Shown here piece after piece: positions 12,721 through 61,185 of a DNA stretch of 64,000 bases. Location: contig CM056743.1 of assembly GCA_029851415.1 (NCBI GenBank), positions 35,480,714 through 35,544,713 on the forward strand, in the 5' to 3' direction. The translations under genes and the position numbers were made by a program. Under the pieces are notes generated by a model. The model did not search any database. It was not told where the DNA came from and saw only the letters and a program-made list of their open reading frames with translations. Numbering within the stretch: the stretch's first letter is position 1; every line of letters begins with the position of its first letter. Source of the stretch: Eretmocerus hayati (Eukaryota; Arthropoda; Insecta; Hymenoptera; Aphelinidae).

Positions 12721-13353
12721 TGCGGTACGATATTCATATTTGAGTGTGAAAATGTGTGTGTATCTATGTGTATAGTTAGAGATCCTGAAGGAAAGAGCCT
12801 CTGCAAGCTTTCCAATGGAAGACTTTTGAGGTATAGTGTGCGCCAAGAGAGTTTTACTGATTTTCCTTGCGCGCCACACCGTTCCTCACGGGAAAATTGA
12901 ATGAAAAATTGCCAGTTTGTCGCTGTATTGCTGCACCTTCTTCTTCTTCTTCTTCTCTTCTTTATACTCTTATGTCATGGTGCTATAGAATGAATTAATC
13001 AGATGCTGTAGAAGAGAGTAATTGTATTAGTAAAGATGAAATACGGTTACTTTTTCCCCTCTAAATTCTGCATTATCGTTATAGGGGGGATAAGCAGATG
13101 AGCAATCTCAAATGTCAGAAGCAGCATTAGAAACTTGTGAACATCATCATGACACCCTCTCTCTCTTTTTTTTTATATATGCTCTTCTTTTTTTCTGGAT
13201 ATTTTGCCATAAGCGTGATATTGGCAGAGATTTTTATAATTCTGATTGATGGCCGAAACGTCTCGATTTGAAATCATTTCCTTGTCAAGAATTGAACAAA
13301 AATTATTATCAAGTAATAGGTTATATTGGGTTTCATATGCCAAGAAGTTGTTA

Positions 13354-13603
13354 GGGTGATGACAGAAAACCCGCCACGACGCGATTCTCATGCCATTTCA
13401 CGACACGACACCTTCCGACACGACACATAATTCATTTTGGTGAACCCAACTATCGATGGATTGGATTCATTTTCACAACCCATGACTGGTTCTATCAAAT
13501 CCATCGATGGTTGGCTTCATCGGAATAAATTGCGTGTCGTGTCGGGTGGTGTCGTGTCGTGAAATGGCATGAGAATCGCGTCGTGGCGGGTTGTCTGTCA
13601 CCC
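13354..13603. mobile_element. MITE family 1, copy B (PIF/Harbinger-like)
   Basis: A 250-bp element flanked by TTA (13351-13353 and 13604-13606). The left end GGGTGATGACAG is intact. The right end lacks three bases (CTGTCACCC where copy A has CTGTCATCACCC). It also has an extra CCTTCCGACACGACA segment near the left arm. Its interior is the reverse complement of copy A's, so the copies inserted in opposite orientation. Arms within this copy remain highly similar. Confidence 0.85.
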
Positions 13604-13606
13604 TTA

Positions 13607-16600
13607 CCGTCGGGTGTACGCTGCGAAACAATTTTGTCAGCCCCAACAGTGGTTCATACGTTATGAATATGGTAACCCTGAAGAGGAGGTCTGATTTGGG
13701 TTATGGGGTAGAATCGTGAAGAGAACTTATTTCGTAGTCTGGGTGATCTTGGAAAATACGTTGTTTTAAGTCCGATCGAAGATAGGGAACTAATAGAACG
13801 GGCCGGTCAGCGTGGAAGTTGCTTCAGCAATCTTCGTCGAAGCCCCAAGTGTATAGAAAGCGCGCACAATTGACACCATTAACAACGATTGCCCTGCCCT
13901 CTGCTCTGGCGAGCGAGTCGTGGAAAGTATGTGTGGCTAGCGCATTCTATCTGCTGGGAATGGTTAATTTTTCGTAGAAAATTGAATGATTTTGCAAGTT
14001 CTAAGAATATTGCTGCTATTGGCAAACTTCTACTGAATTTCTCATCCATGATAACATAATAACTCAATGCTGTACTCTCACACTCCCTGAGCAGATAACA
14101 TATATTAGTACTCATGATCATTCACATCCATACAAATGAGTTTTTTTGAAAGTTTCTTGAACTGGAAAATGGATAAAAACTTATGCATAATGTCATTTGC
14201 TTATTTCATAAGTCTCTGCATTTGCAATCTTTCACCTGAATCATCTCTGTAATTGGTACTCATCAGTTAGAACATCCTCAGATTCTTCCTCAGTCTGAGA
14301 TCAGGTATCTTAGAATTTGAGAATTTTAAAAATCACAAGTAAGTCGAGTTACATTCAGAGTAAATCGAAACTAGTTATATGAAATTTATATGCAGTTTCA
14401 GAATAATCATGAGAGAAAAGATTCATTGACGTCTGATCCTCGTAGAAAAATGAAAATCCGGAGAATTTTATGCTGAATGATTTCCTAACTGTCTTATCGC
14501 CCTTTTTTATGAGTATTCGAATCGATCTATTGTCTAATTGTCAAATTATTTGATGAAGCGAAAATAATTTCTTGAATCTTAATTTGCATTTCGAACAGTA
14601 ATTCTCATGAAATATATTCAATCTCAAAGAAAATTTGAAAAATTATATAAATTTTTTTTCACAAAGTCGCATTTAATTCTTTATGCGTGCGCAAACTTCA
14701 GACAACTCTTATAAATCGCAACCAAATTCTTTGAATAGTTGAGAGCCATTTTTCTGTCTAACTCGAATTTAAATTGATGAAATATCTTGAACTATGGCAA
14801 ATTCACAACATTTGATTAATACTGCCCACTTACTTGAGATTCTCACTTACCATCCCTCCCCGAGCTTTGAAAACGTTGAAACTCCCGAGGCGAGCGTATA
14901 CTATACTCGCAACAAGAGAAGAGCGCAGCAGAAGAAATCCGTCTCAAATTTCAGAGAGCTTGTAGATTACATGATCGGTTACAATGTAACTTTGAATGCA
15001 GTCGTCGCGGTGATATAGCTCTCAATCCTGAAGCCATTTCAGGTACAAAACGGTGCAACAGCAGCAGATATAGTATTAGCAGCACATATGCTTATATACA
15101 TAGAGTATACCGAGTGACTGATGCATTTGACTCGCGCGTGCGCATCATTTGCCCATAATATCTAAAACGACGAAGCCAATCCCTATATTTACTGATTGAA
15201 GGTGTGCAAAAGCGACTGTCCAAGCAGAAAGTTCAGCGACCTTTGATAAGATATTTCAAACGTTTTTTTTGGGATCGATGAGGGGAAAAATGTTTAAGAT
15301 CTCACATGCTGATCTGTAATTATCACGGTGATACCTGTGATATGTTCCATGCGCATGATTCGGTGCATTGTTTACCCGCCGCTCTCTTCGGGTCCTACTT
15401 CCCGGTCTCGGAAAAATTTTCTGATACGAAATAACTCAATAAACTAGTTGCAAAATGACAAAAATGGCAAAATTGCGAAATTGATAAGTTTTCAATTTTT
15501 CTACGAAGTAGAATTACAAATAGACATTATCGGTATACCGGTTTCGGGCATGTTCACATACGTGTACACCTTGAGTGAGCAGGTTAATGATTGAATTAAA
15601 TCATGTTGAATTGAATTATATATTCATAAAACGAAGAAATATATTTCTCCGTGACTACCGTTCGATCTCCAGAATCATTGAATTTCCTTTTAGATACTAC
15701 TTGCTGACCCGGCAGAATTGTCCCTGAATCTGTTTTATCCTAATCTGACTTGACTCGCTGTTGTCGAATGATTTCATTCCCCGTAGAAGTTTTATTATCC
15801 AAAAATCATATGTAAATCAAAGATCATATATAAAATCGGTTGTAAAATTTGTCATTTTTATTCCGGGAAGACGTGATATATTAACTTACGGCTGGTGCAA
15901 CATCAATACTTGACGGTGATGATGGAATATTACTCAGAAAATCTTTCCCGGGGTTATCCTCAGGGTTTGAACAGTTGAATCACCGAAGAGAAAAAATCCA
16001 CATTATATGTCATTTTTTTCGAACTTGAGACTCACTCCTGGAAAGGTTTTTTTCCAGTGGTATATGATCAGTATCGTGACGTATTGCTGTTAGAATAGCT
16101 TTGAATCAATATATCACAACTTTCTGGAATAAAAAAAAATACCATGGAATCGTATGTTTTACATGAGTAGTGTGTGATGCCTACCCAACAACCAATCGTG
16201 GCGTTACAACTCGAGTCGTATTTTTCCGCCATATGGCAAATCCTGCCACAAATCCTGTACCTCTACAACGACGTTTATAAAATCTTCATTTTTAAAGGGA
16301 ATTTTTGAAAAAATGTGGCATTTTTACACTCGTTTCGTTCAAAAATAAATTCCATATTCCAGATTCGCGGAAAAAAATATTTAGCTTGGAAGATCCGGCA
16401 ACAACAGGCAGCATTATTCATGAAAACAGAGGCTAAGATTTAAGATCTGCTGTGCAAGACCCGTATTCGCATATCGCGGTATCTTTCCACACTTTGCTAC
16501 CTCGTAGAGAATATTTTTCCAGGGCTTCTTTACTTTTCAAAGCACGTGCAGTTTGCGGGATCTTCAGACACGCGTGCATTATGTATATAAGCGCCCTCTA

Positions 16601-17668
16601 TACATATGTATATACTACACTTGTGCGTTTGCCGATGCAGATCAGCGGATCCTCGCAAATCTGCAATCAGACCATCTTTTCTCTCGTATATGTGTTGTGT
16701 TTGGCAGACTCCTTTTGAGCTACACTTATTCGTCAAAATAAAACGAGAGTATTGGGAGGACCTCTGTGTACGGACAAAAAGGAAACAGATAAACAAAAAA
16801 TATTGTAAAGGAGAGGAAGGCTTATAGCAATTGTGACTCGCATATTCGATCAATCGACCAAAATTGTTTCTAGCTAGGGGTGTCTGAACTTTTCTGACAG
16901 TTTTACCATGTGGAATTACCAATATATGTATATATATTTTTGATTGATTCATCAAGATTACGATAAACCACCATTCCCTAAATTCTGATTCGATGTCGTT
17001 TAACTTTTGATTTTCTTTTTTCTATTACACAAAAATTTCTAGCCAGATGAAGAATTTGTGTTTGCACAACTGTAACATCAAAGCAGAACGCTGACATATG
17101 AAAAGAAGTAGCGCATTTTATTCTTGAACTCGTAATTAATGCAATAACAATGCAGACATATGGACTTGACCTTTGTCTCAGTCTCAAGTTCTCACGCAGA
17201 CTAACTCACAAGTCCACAACAAACGATTCACAACTGTTCGATCGATATTGGCATGATAAAATATGCCCCACGTAATGGTGCTAATCAAATGTAATCATTT
17301 TAGAATTCGTCAAATATCATCAAAATCAGTTGAAGTTTCATACTAACCATGAGCTACCGTCATTTGGTTAGTCATGCGCCCACGAATCTTGTATCAGAAT
17401 CGAAATTGAAGTTCCGAACATAGGGGGAACCTCTGGGTAGTTTTGGCATAGTTTTTGGTCTCTGTAACAGCATTTTTAAAATAGCACAAAGTTTCGGTAT
17501 GCTCCTCTCTTACTCTTCGCAAGGGCTTATATTCTCGTCGAGCTGCAAAAATAAAGAATGAAACGAGTCAAAGAGCAGCAACTTTGCCGCGCGTCTCTGG
17601 GGTGACCCGAAAATGAACACAAGGAAAAGCAAAATTGAACGGCAGAGATGTAGGTAGCTTGAGAGTTA
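13607..17668. other. upstream non-coding sequence
   Basis: No supported gene. It includes the exon-like match at 14914-14952 (listed separately) and a GC-richer patch at 15045-15170 with CAGCAGCAG and GCGCGTGCGC. The longest open frame, 141 codons on the minus strand at 16530-16955, has low-complexity composition and no domain. Confidence 0.4.
14914..14952 (+). pseudogene. possible relic of mnb exon B start
   Basis: The + strand reads VYYTRNKRRAQQ in an open frame, against [12 protein letters not shown] at the start of exon B (55619). That is 9 of 12 residues and about 27 of 36 bases, with the identical run AGAGCGCAGCA. Similarity ends on the 3' side at once. It could be a small duplicated exon piece or chance in A/G-rich sequence. 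No strong splice sites flank it. Confidence 0.25.
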
Positions 17669-17671
17669 TTA

Positions 17672-17930
17672 GGGTGTGTCCACAAATTATGCATATGCAT
17701 GTATATGCAGTGCACACGTGCTTTATGTACTGCTGAAGTGCACATATGCAACGCAACGAATTGATAGGAAGTCGCTGAGGCTCTGGTTTGGATCAGCTGG
17801 TATCGAGGAAATCACACAAACCTGCTTAAATTATAGATTCTCTAATTCGAATTCTATAATCTCTGCTCAAATCCGATGAGCAGAGCATATGCGCATGTGC
17901 ACTGAATATACATCATTTGTGGACGCACCC
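17672..17930. mobile_element. MITE family 2, copy B (TTA-flanked)
   Basis: A 259-bp element with ends GGGTGTGTCCACAAAT and ATTTGTGGACGCACCC, here perfectly complementary except at one position. It is flanked by TTA (17669-17671 and 17931-17933). It shares GCATATGCA and GTGCACACGTG subterminal words with copy A, but the interior differs. Confidence 0.82.
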
Positions 17931-17933
17931 TTA

Positions 17934-20900
17934 TAGACTGAGCGTTTGATGTCATGCTTGTTTTCCAGAACCGTTTTCAATTCCTCAAAACTCAAAATAT
18001 GGTGCTGAAGATGACAGCTCAAGTGTTAATTGCCGATGAGTTTGTTGGAAAAGATCGTATCTATGGGTGAAAAATCACTGATAGCGTTAGGGGTAGTTGA
18101 TGATGAGGTATTTTGCTCAATTATTTTTTTCTGTTCGTATCGACGTGCCTATTCTCATTTCATCCCCATCTTCTCGAGCAAAAATTTTGTCGATAATAAA
18201 TTGGGGATCACAAATTGTCTCTAGTTATTGTTATTGTCTAATTTGTATTCAAAATAAAAATATAAATGGATCGATTGCAGCTACTTCCTAACCTGTAAAA
18301 TAGTTACATTTTCGTTCACGTTTCAATAAACTGTATTATAATTTGTAACAAAAGACGAATCGCCGGAGAACAGTTTGCATTTATTATATGCGTACAATTC
18401 GACTGTTGCCGGGCCCGCGTTTGACAGAACACGCCAGTTTCTCAGTGGTCAAGGTATATATATGAATGAACGAAAAGGGGAGAGCCAGCAGCCTCTGAAT
18501 ATATAGAAATATCTCACTATGAACTCGTCTGCAATAGAGAAAACTATATGCCTGGGGCGCCACAACTCGAGGAACCCCAGAAGAGCTCTATATGCTTGTA
18601 CTACTTTGCCTCATAGAGAGCTTCCTCGTGATTCACTTGTTCTTCGTAATGAATCGAAGCCCGGACACGTAGATGTACTTGTGGTTCAACTTTGCAGCTC
18701 TCCGTTGAGAGTCTCTTTTCCTTGAATACTTGTCACCTCGAAGCATAGACGAGCTTTGCACACGACCGTAACACACCGGTCGCGAGATTATATCTCGAGA
18801 TGTTCTCACCTGTTTTGTGAAGTGTGATACTTGCTTTTGACAGCTGAACCTGTGTGAAGAGAGACCGAAAAGTCGTTTGCTTTGTCATGCTTTGCAAATA
18901 TGACACTCGAATTCCTTGCAAAATTATTCTGAGCTTGATTTTTATGTGCGGATAGTTTGACGTAAGGTCAACCGATCAAGTTGTTGGGTGAGATAAGCTT
19001 TCATAATGATTGGTATCAGTCTTCTTAGTTTTCTCAACTTGGGTTTCAATGTTGAATCTATGAGGAGTGATGAGAATCTTTCTTCTTAAAGCTTTTGTAG
19101 ATTATTTGACTCAAGGTAGTTCAAACATGGGACATGACTTTTTAAAACAATGACAATGATAACGAACAGAAATTATTGGATAAAATATCTTGAGTACTGC
19201 ATTGTGCACTCGAAGAACATCTCTGAGTCTGGAGATTTCTTCGAAAGTTGAAAAATTTATTTTCAATGAATTATGAGTGACATCAGAGATATCCAATTGT
19301 ATTGTTTTCACGCATCTCTTCATGGGTAACTTGCCTGAGATGGTCCAAACAATAAACATAGAAAACTTATTTTGTCAACAAAATATTATTTTGAGACCTG
19401 CGTATGTCCTCTAAGATGAATCTCTTGAGTTTGAAAATTATTTGCAAGAGATGATGAGGTATGTATGGATTTGTTTTAGAAAAGATATCAGAGAATTCCT
19501 GCAAATGAACCCATTTGATTGGGAGACTTATTGTGAGAATCCAAACTACAATAATTGAGTATACGGTTATCATCATTTCTGTTTTATGACAGATCATGTC
19601 CATCATGGCTTATCACCAAATTCCATTTTTGAGCGTACATCCCAGATTTTTTTCTTCTTCAACATCCTTGACATAACAGTTTCTCTATTAATCATGAATA
19701 CTTCCTTCTTGTATTAGTTTCAGTGTTCGACTTGCAAGTACTCGAGCTGTTGGTTATGATACAAAAAGCAATAAGAATATATTTGGTCTGAGTCAGCGTA
19801 TGACTTGAGGCTAGGTTAAGATGGTTCTTTCAATCAGTAAATTTACTATTCGATAAGTGCAATAAGGCTCCACTTGAAACTCCATTATACAAAATGGAAT
19901 GCTCTATGTGTTTGAGAAACCATTTTAGAAATTTACAATGCAACAAGATCCAGTCAATCAATACTTATGAAGATTCATTTTATTGGATTTTAAGAGTTTT
20001 AGAAATGGAGAGCTTCTTCATCAATATTAAAAGAAGCTTCTCCGCACAGGGAATACATGATACGAATGGCCCAAGAAAATTACTAAGCTTAGATATGCCC
20101 ATTGACCAACAATATGCTAACTGAAACAAATGTTGGCACAGTCATTTTGAGGCCATCTTACAACAAAAAACCATGGATAGTCGAATTAGCCTCTAACTGT
20201 AATGGTCATGGCATTTTTAAGATAATATACAGGATAAAAAAAAAGGTTTTCTAATCGTATAATATGATCTAGGACTATTGGAGATACGTGCTGATGAGTG
20301 AGATGATTATAATTGATTATAATGAGGCTGCATCCATCTTACTCTCATACGTGATGAATCACAACTCACACAAAATACTATCTAAAACTACTTGTGAATG
20401 CCCACGAAAATTCTCCGATATACATTTCCACCTGTCTGAAACAATTTGTCCGGGAAAGCTCGCGGATTTCCTCGTACATACATACTCATTCATTCTATAG
20501 TCGCGTAGTATTCTTGCCTGGCTCACAGCGTGATCTGCATTCGTAGTATTCAGAGCTATTACCCTCCAAAAAATGCTGACTCTGCAACTTCACCAGACAT
20601 GTTAATGAGAAAAGGGGTGATGTACTATGGAGGGTAGCAAAGTATGGATGAAGCGCTAGATTTTTAATATATACATACAGCTAAAGTAGAATGAAAAAAT
20701 TTTTTTGAAAAAGATAGTAAAAAAAGAGGAAACTACACCACTCGATTGAGAGTGAGTTTGAGTCCAGAGTATAAGGGCTTACTACACGTGTGGGTGGCTG
20801 TCGATTGAGAGCTTTTCCACTCGAGAACGTGTTAATGAATGATATTTTCTTTCATTCAGCTATCGTCGCGCCGCACCCTGGCCTACATCCTACTCTCGCG

Positions 20901-21252
20901 CCTCCCACACTTTCGATCATCCTCTTTTGTATATTCTGTCTACTTTGCGCTCTGCGTGAAAGGGTAAAAAATAGAATAAAGAGTCAATAAAATTACGATG
21001 AGACAGTAAAATTGGTGTGTCGCGTTAGCTCCACATTAAGAGACACTTTGATGTAAACTGCGACAACGTTCATTCATACTATCATATTCTACAAATTCTG
21101 CAAATTAGCTTCCCTGCATGAAATCGACACATTTGCACGCTTCCATGGACACGCGAACTTCCCCACTTCTTATTCTTCTTATTCTTCTTTACGAACGTCG
21201 AGCAAGAATAGCAATTGTGATGTATCTCTCTGCTATACGGCTCGTCGCACCG
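17934..21252. other. upstream non-coding sequence
   Basis: No gene recognised. Two consecutive minus-strand open frames (19111-19606, 79 and 82 codons) have no family motif and are probably chance in AT-rich DNA. A GC-richer patch at 20780-20950 directly precedes the large palindrome and may be part of a promoter region. Confidence 0.35.
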
Positions 21253-22273
21253 TAGAGTAGGCGAAACTACCGCCATCGTGTGCAAAAATAGTGCAATGGA
21301 AATTTTTTGTGGGATACTCCCCGCAAGACCTCCCTGATCCTTCAGTCATATGTTCCTAAGCCGTATCTGGGTGCAAAATTGTTTAAACCGAAATTGTTTA
21401 AACAATTGAATAAAATTGTTTATTTTGGATTCAAAAGATGTTTTTTAGGTAAATTGGAGCATTTTAAACAGAAAGTTACTCTTGTCATTTTTCTCTAGGA
21501 TCCATTGTTTTTGCGCTATGAGCATTTTAAAGTTGAAAAAACTCGAAAATCGCGATTTTGAGGCCCGGATTAAAGTGTCATAATGGTGAAAATGTTATGC
21601 TCTCACTAGGGAAATTTGTCAATTGGGATCTCCTCTACAAGTTGTGATAGCAAAAACCCATGTTCCTCGTCGATTTACCTTCGTTTTTTGAATGTTAATA
21701 ACGCGTCGTATGGCGCCAGTTCACTGGTGATCGCAATGCTCCCCGCGCCGCGATAGCAACGTTGCGTCGTCTGCACGCACGAGGTGGGAGCCCGCGAGCA
21801 TGCGAACGGGCGCCATACGACGCGTTATTAACATTCAAAAAACGAAGGTAAATCGACGAGGAACATGGGTTTTCGCTATCACAACTCGTAGAGGAGATCC
21901 CAATTGACAAATTTCCCTAGTGAGAGCATAACATTTTCACCATTATGACACTTTAATCCGGGCCTCAAAATCGCGATTTTCGAGTTTTTTCAACTTTAAA
22001 ATGCTCATAGCGCAAAAACAATGGATCCTAGAGAAAAATGACAAGAGTAACTTTCTGTTTAAAATGCTCCAATTTACCTAAAAAACATCTTTTGAATCCA
22101 AAATAAATAATTTTATTCAATTGTTTAAACAATTTCGGTTTAAACAATTTTGCACCCAGATACGGCTTAGGAACATATGACTTAAGGATCAGGGAGGTCT
22201 TGCGGTGAGTATCCCACAAAAAATTTCCATTGCACTATTTTTGCACACGATGGCGGTAGTTTCGCCTACTCTA
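21253..22273. mobile_element. foldback element, nearly perfect palindrome with 465-bp arms
   Basis: The left arm, 21253-21717, and the right arm, 21809-22273, are equal in length. I counted only about five mismatches between them by eye (about 99% identity). The loop is 91 bases of GC-rich sequence. The ends are TAGAGTAGGCGAAACTACCG, flanked by CCG on both sides (21250-21252, 22274-22276), possibly a 3-bp duplication. Each arm has a 63-codon open frame that is the mirror of the other. No transposase similarity is visible. A transcript through it would form a very long hairpin. Confidence 0.85.
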
Positions 22274-22480
22274 CCGTGAGCGTAGCAGGCGGCGCGGCGG
22301 TGGCGCGGGCGCTCCAATACGAAAGCATGTGCAAGTGAGAGCGCGTCTGAGTGGCGTTGACTCGTACTACTTACTGAAAGGTGGCTATGTTATAAGTAGA
22401 GTGCGAGTCGCGTGAATGGGCCGACGGAAGCTCTTAACCGAGCCTCGACATCACATCATACAACTTCATGCTTCGCCTTA
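22274..22480 (+). promoter_or_regulatory. GC-rich patch, possible mnb promoter or 5' exon region
   Basis: CpG-rich sequence (GGCGGCGCGGCGGTGGCGCGG near 22290, split here only by the window's element boundary) lies about 1.6 kb before exon A. Several GTGAG donor-like sites are at about 22335-22345. The palindrome at 21253-22273 appears inserted into this island, since its left flank is also CpG-containing. A promoter role is inferred from composition and position only. Confidence 0.25.
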
Positions 22481-22994
22481 TTCTCGCGTTTTTTATGAAT
22501 GAAAATACATCAAGTTCATCTCGCTCCTTCAAATCTCTGGAATGAGGACAGAATGAAGTGGAATATTTGCAAGTCAATCAGATTACTAACTTTGGTGTTG
22601 ATAACCAGCATCAGAGCGTAGTTTTTACCTGATGATGTCGTAATTGTTAATTAGATCGAGGTTGATTTTTTATTAGTTCAAATTGTTTTGTTCTGTCATA
22701 GACCTTGTCAATCTAGACCACATTTTTTGCCTTATAATAGTCATAATTTTGAATTTCGGTCGAATCGAGTTCCAGGCAAGATTTTCAAAGCTAAGGCTTG
22801 TTAGGATTTGTCAAATTCATTCATTCTTCTTGGATTGTGGTAAGTCTGCATGTATGTCATAATTAGACCCAGTTGGAGTGATACTGAAGTATTTTTCTGG
22901 TCCGTGATCAATAAGATCATATTTTTGATTTCATAAGAAAGTTATTCAACAGTTCTTGTTACTTGCTTCAAAATGTCACAACACTCCGCATAGA
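22481..22994. other. unannotated spacer
   Basis: AT-rich; nothing recognised. Confidence 0.4.
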
Positions 22995-23172
22995 ATCATC
23001 TCTCTCGATTTTTCGAAATGACCCCCTGCCCCTCCTTTGTCAACTCTGAAAAGAGTGAGATTCACGCTTTCGGAGTGGGAATCCCACTCGTGGCCGAGTG
23101 AATTTCACTCTTTTCGAGTTTTCACAAATGGGGAGGGTGGGGGCATTCCGAAAAATTGAGAGAAATGATCAT
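22995..23172. mobile_element. short palindromic element
   Basis: Arms of roughly 70 bases pair: TCTCTCGATTTTTCG...TGAAAAGAGTGAGATTCAC on the left against its diverged reverse complement on the right (GTGAATTTCACTCTTTTCGA...CGAAAAATTGAGAGA). The short centre contains CCCACTCGTGG. MITE-like, no clear target duplication. Confidence 0.6.
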
Positions 23173-60603
<37,431 letters not shown>

Positions 60604-61185
60604 TTACACTGGATACTTGTGTGAACTGAACCCATCATCTTCGTTGTCGTCGTTGCCAGGCCTGGGCACTGAACGGTATGTGACAAATTTCCTGCTTGCT
60701 TCGGTGCCTTGCAATCTCCTCTGTGTCTTCACCCGACGAGAGCTTTGGTGTTGATAGACCTCGAGAGCTTGAGGAGATCAGACGAGGGGAGTCCTGCCCC
60801 GACGAGTGACGAAGCTTCCACAGCGTCGAAGAGACGATGAGTTTTACTGAAAAGACAGTATAGATTTGTTCGTTCGACTCGAGGCAAAGTAATAACTTTT
60901 TTAATTTGTGAAGAGTGTGGCCTACAGAGGGAAAAGTGATAAAACCTATTACTATTACTTCAAATGAAGGTATAAAAAAAAACATAATGATAAACAATTG
61001 TAATCATGTAATCCGATACAATTTTATACGCGATGTGCTGTATGAATGTGTGCGAAATAGGTTTAAATAGTGTTCATTAGAGTGCAAGAGAAGAGTAAAT
61101 GATTGCCGTTTGTACAAAACGTTGGATGCCAATGAGGGTGCAGCTATCATTCGATAATGAATAAATGCGGGAAAGAGAAAGAAAG
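60604..61185 (+). other. mnb: probable 3' UTR of mnb with polyadenylation signal
   Basis: The sequence is non-coding from the stop onward. A canonical AATAAA is at 61160-61165, about 560 bases after the stop, followed by A/G-rich sequence and then GT-containing sequence (AAAAAAGTGTGAATGG). A weaker TATAAA variant is near 60970. Insect mnb transcripts can have longer 3' UTRs, so the end point is provisional. Confidence 0.5.

Noticed and set aside
16530..16955. 141-codon minus-strand frame
   Set aside because: No recognisable motif, mixed hydrophobic/basic composition and no splice or promoter context; a frame this long is expected by chance in 64 kb.
21307..21498. 63-codon frame mirrored in both arms of the palindrome
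   Set aside because: Identity between copies follows from the palindrome being recent, not from protein selection; no transposase motif.
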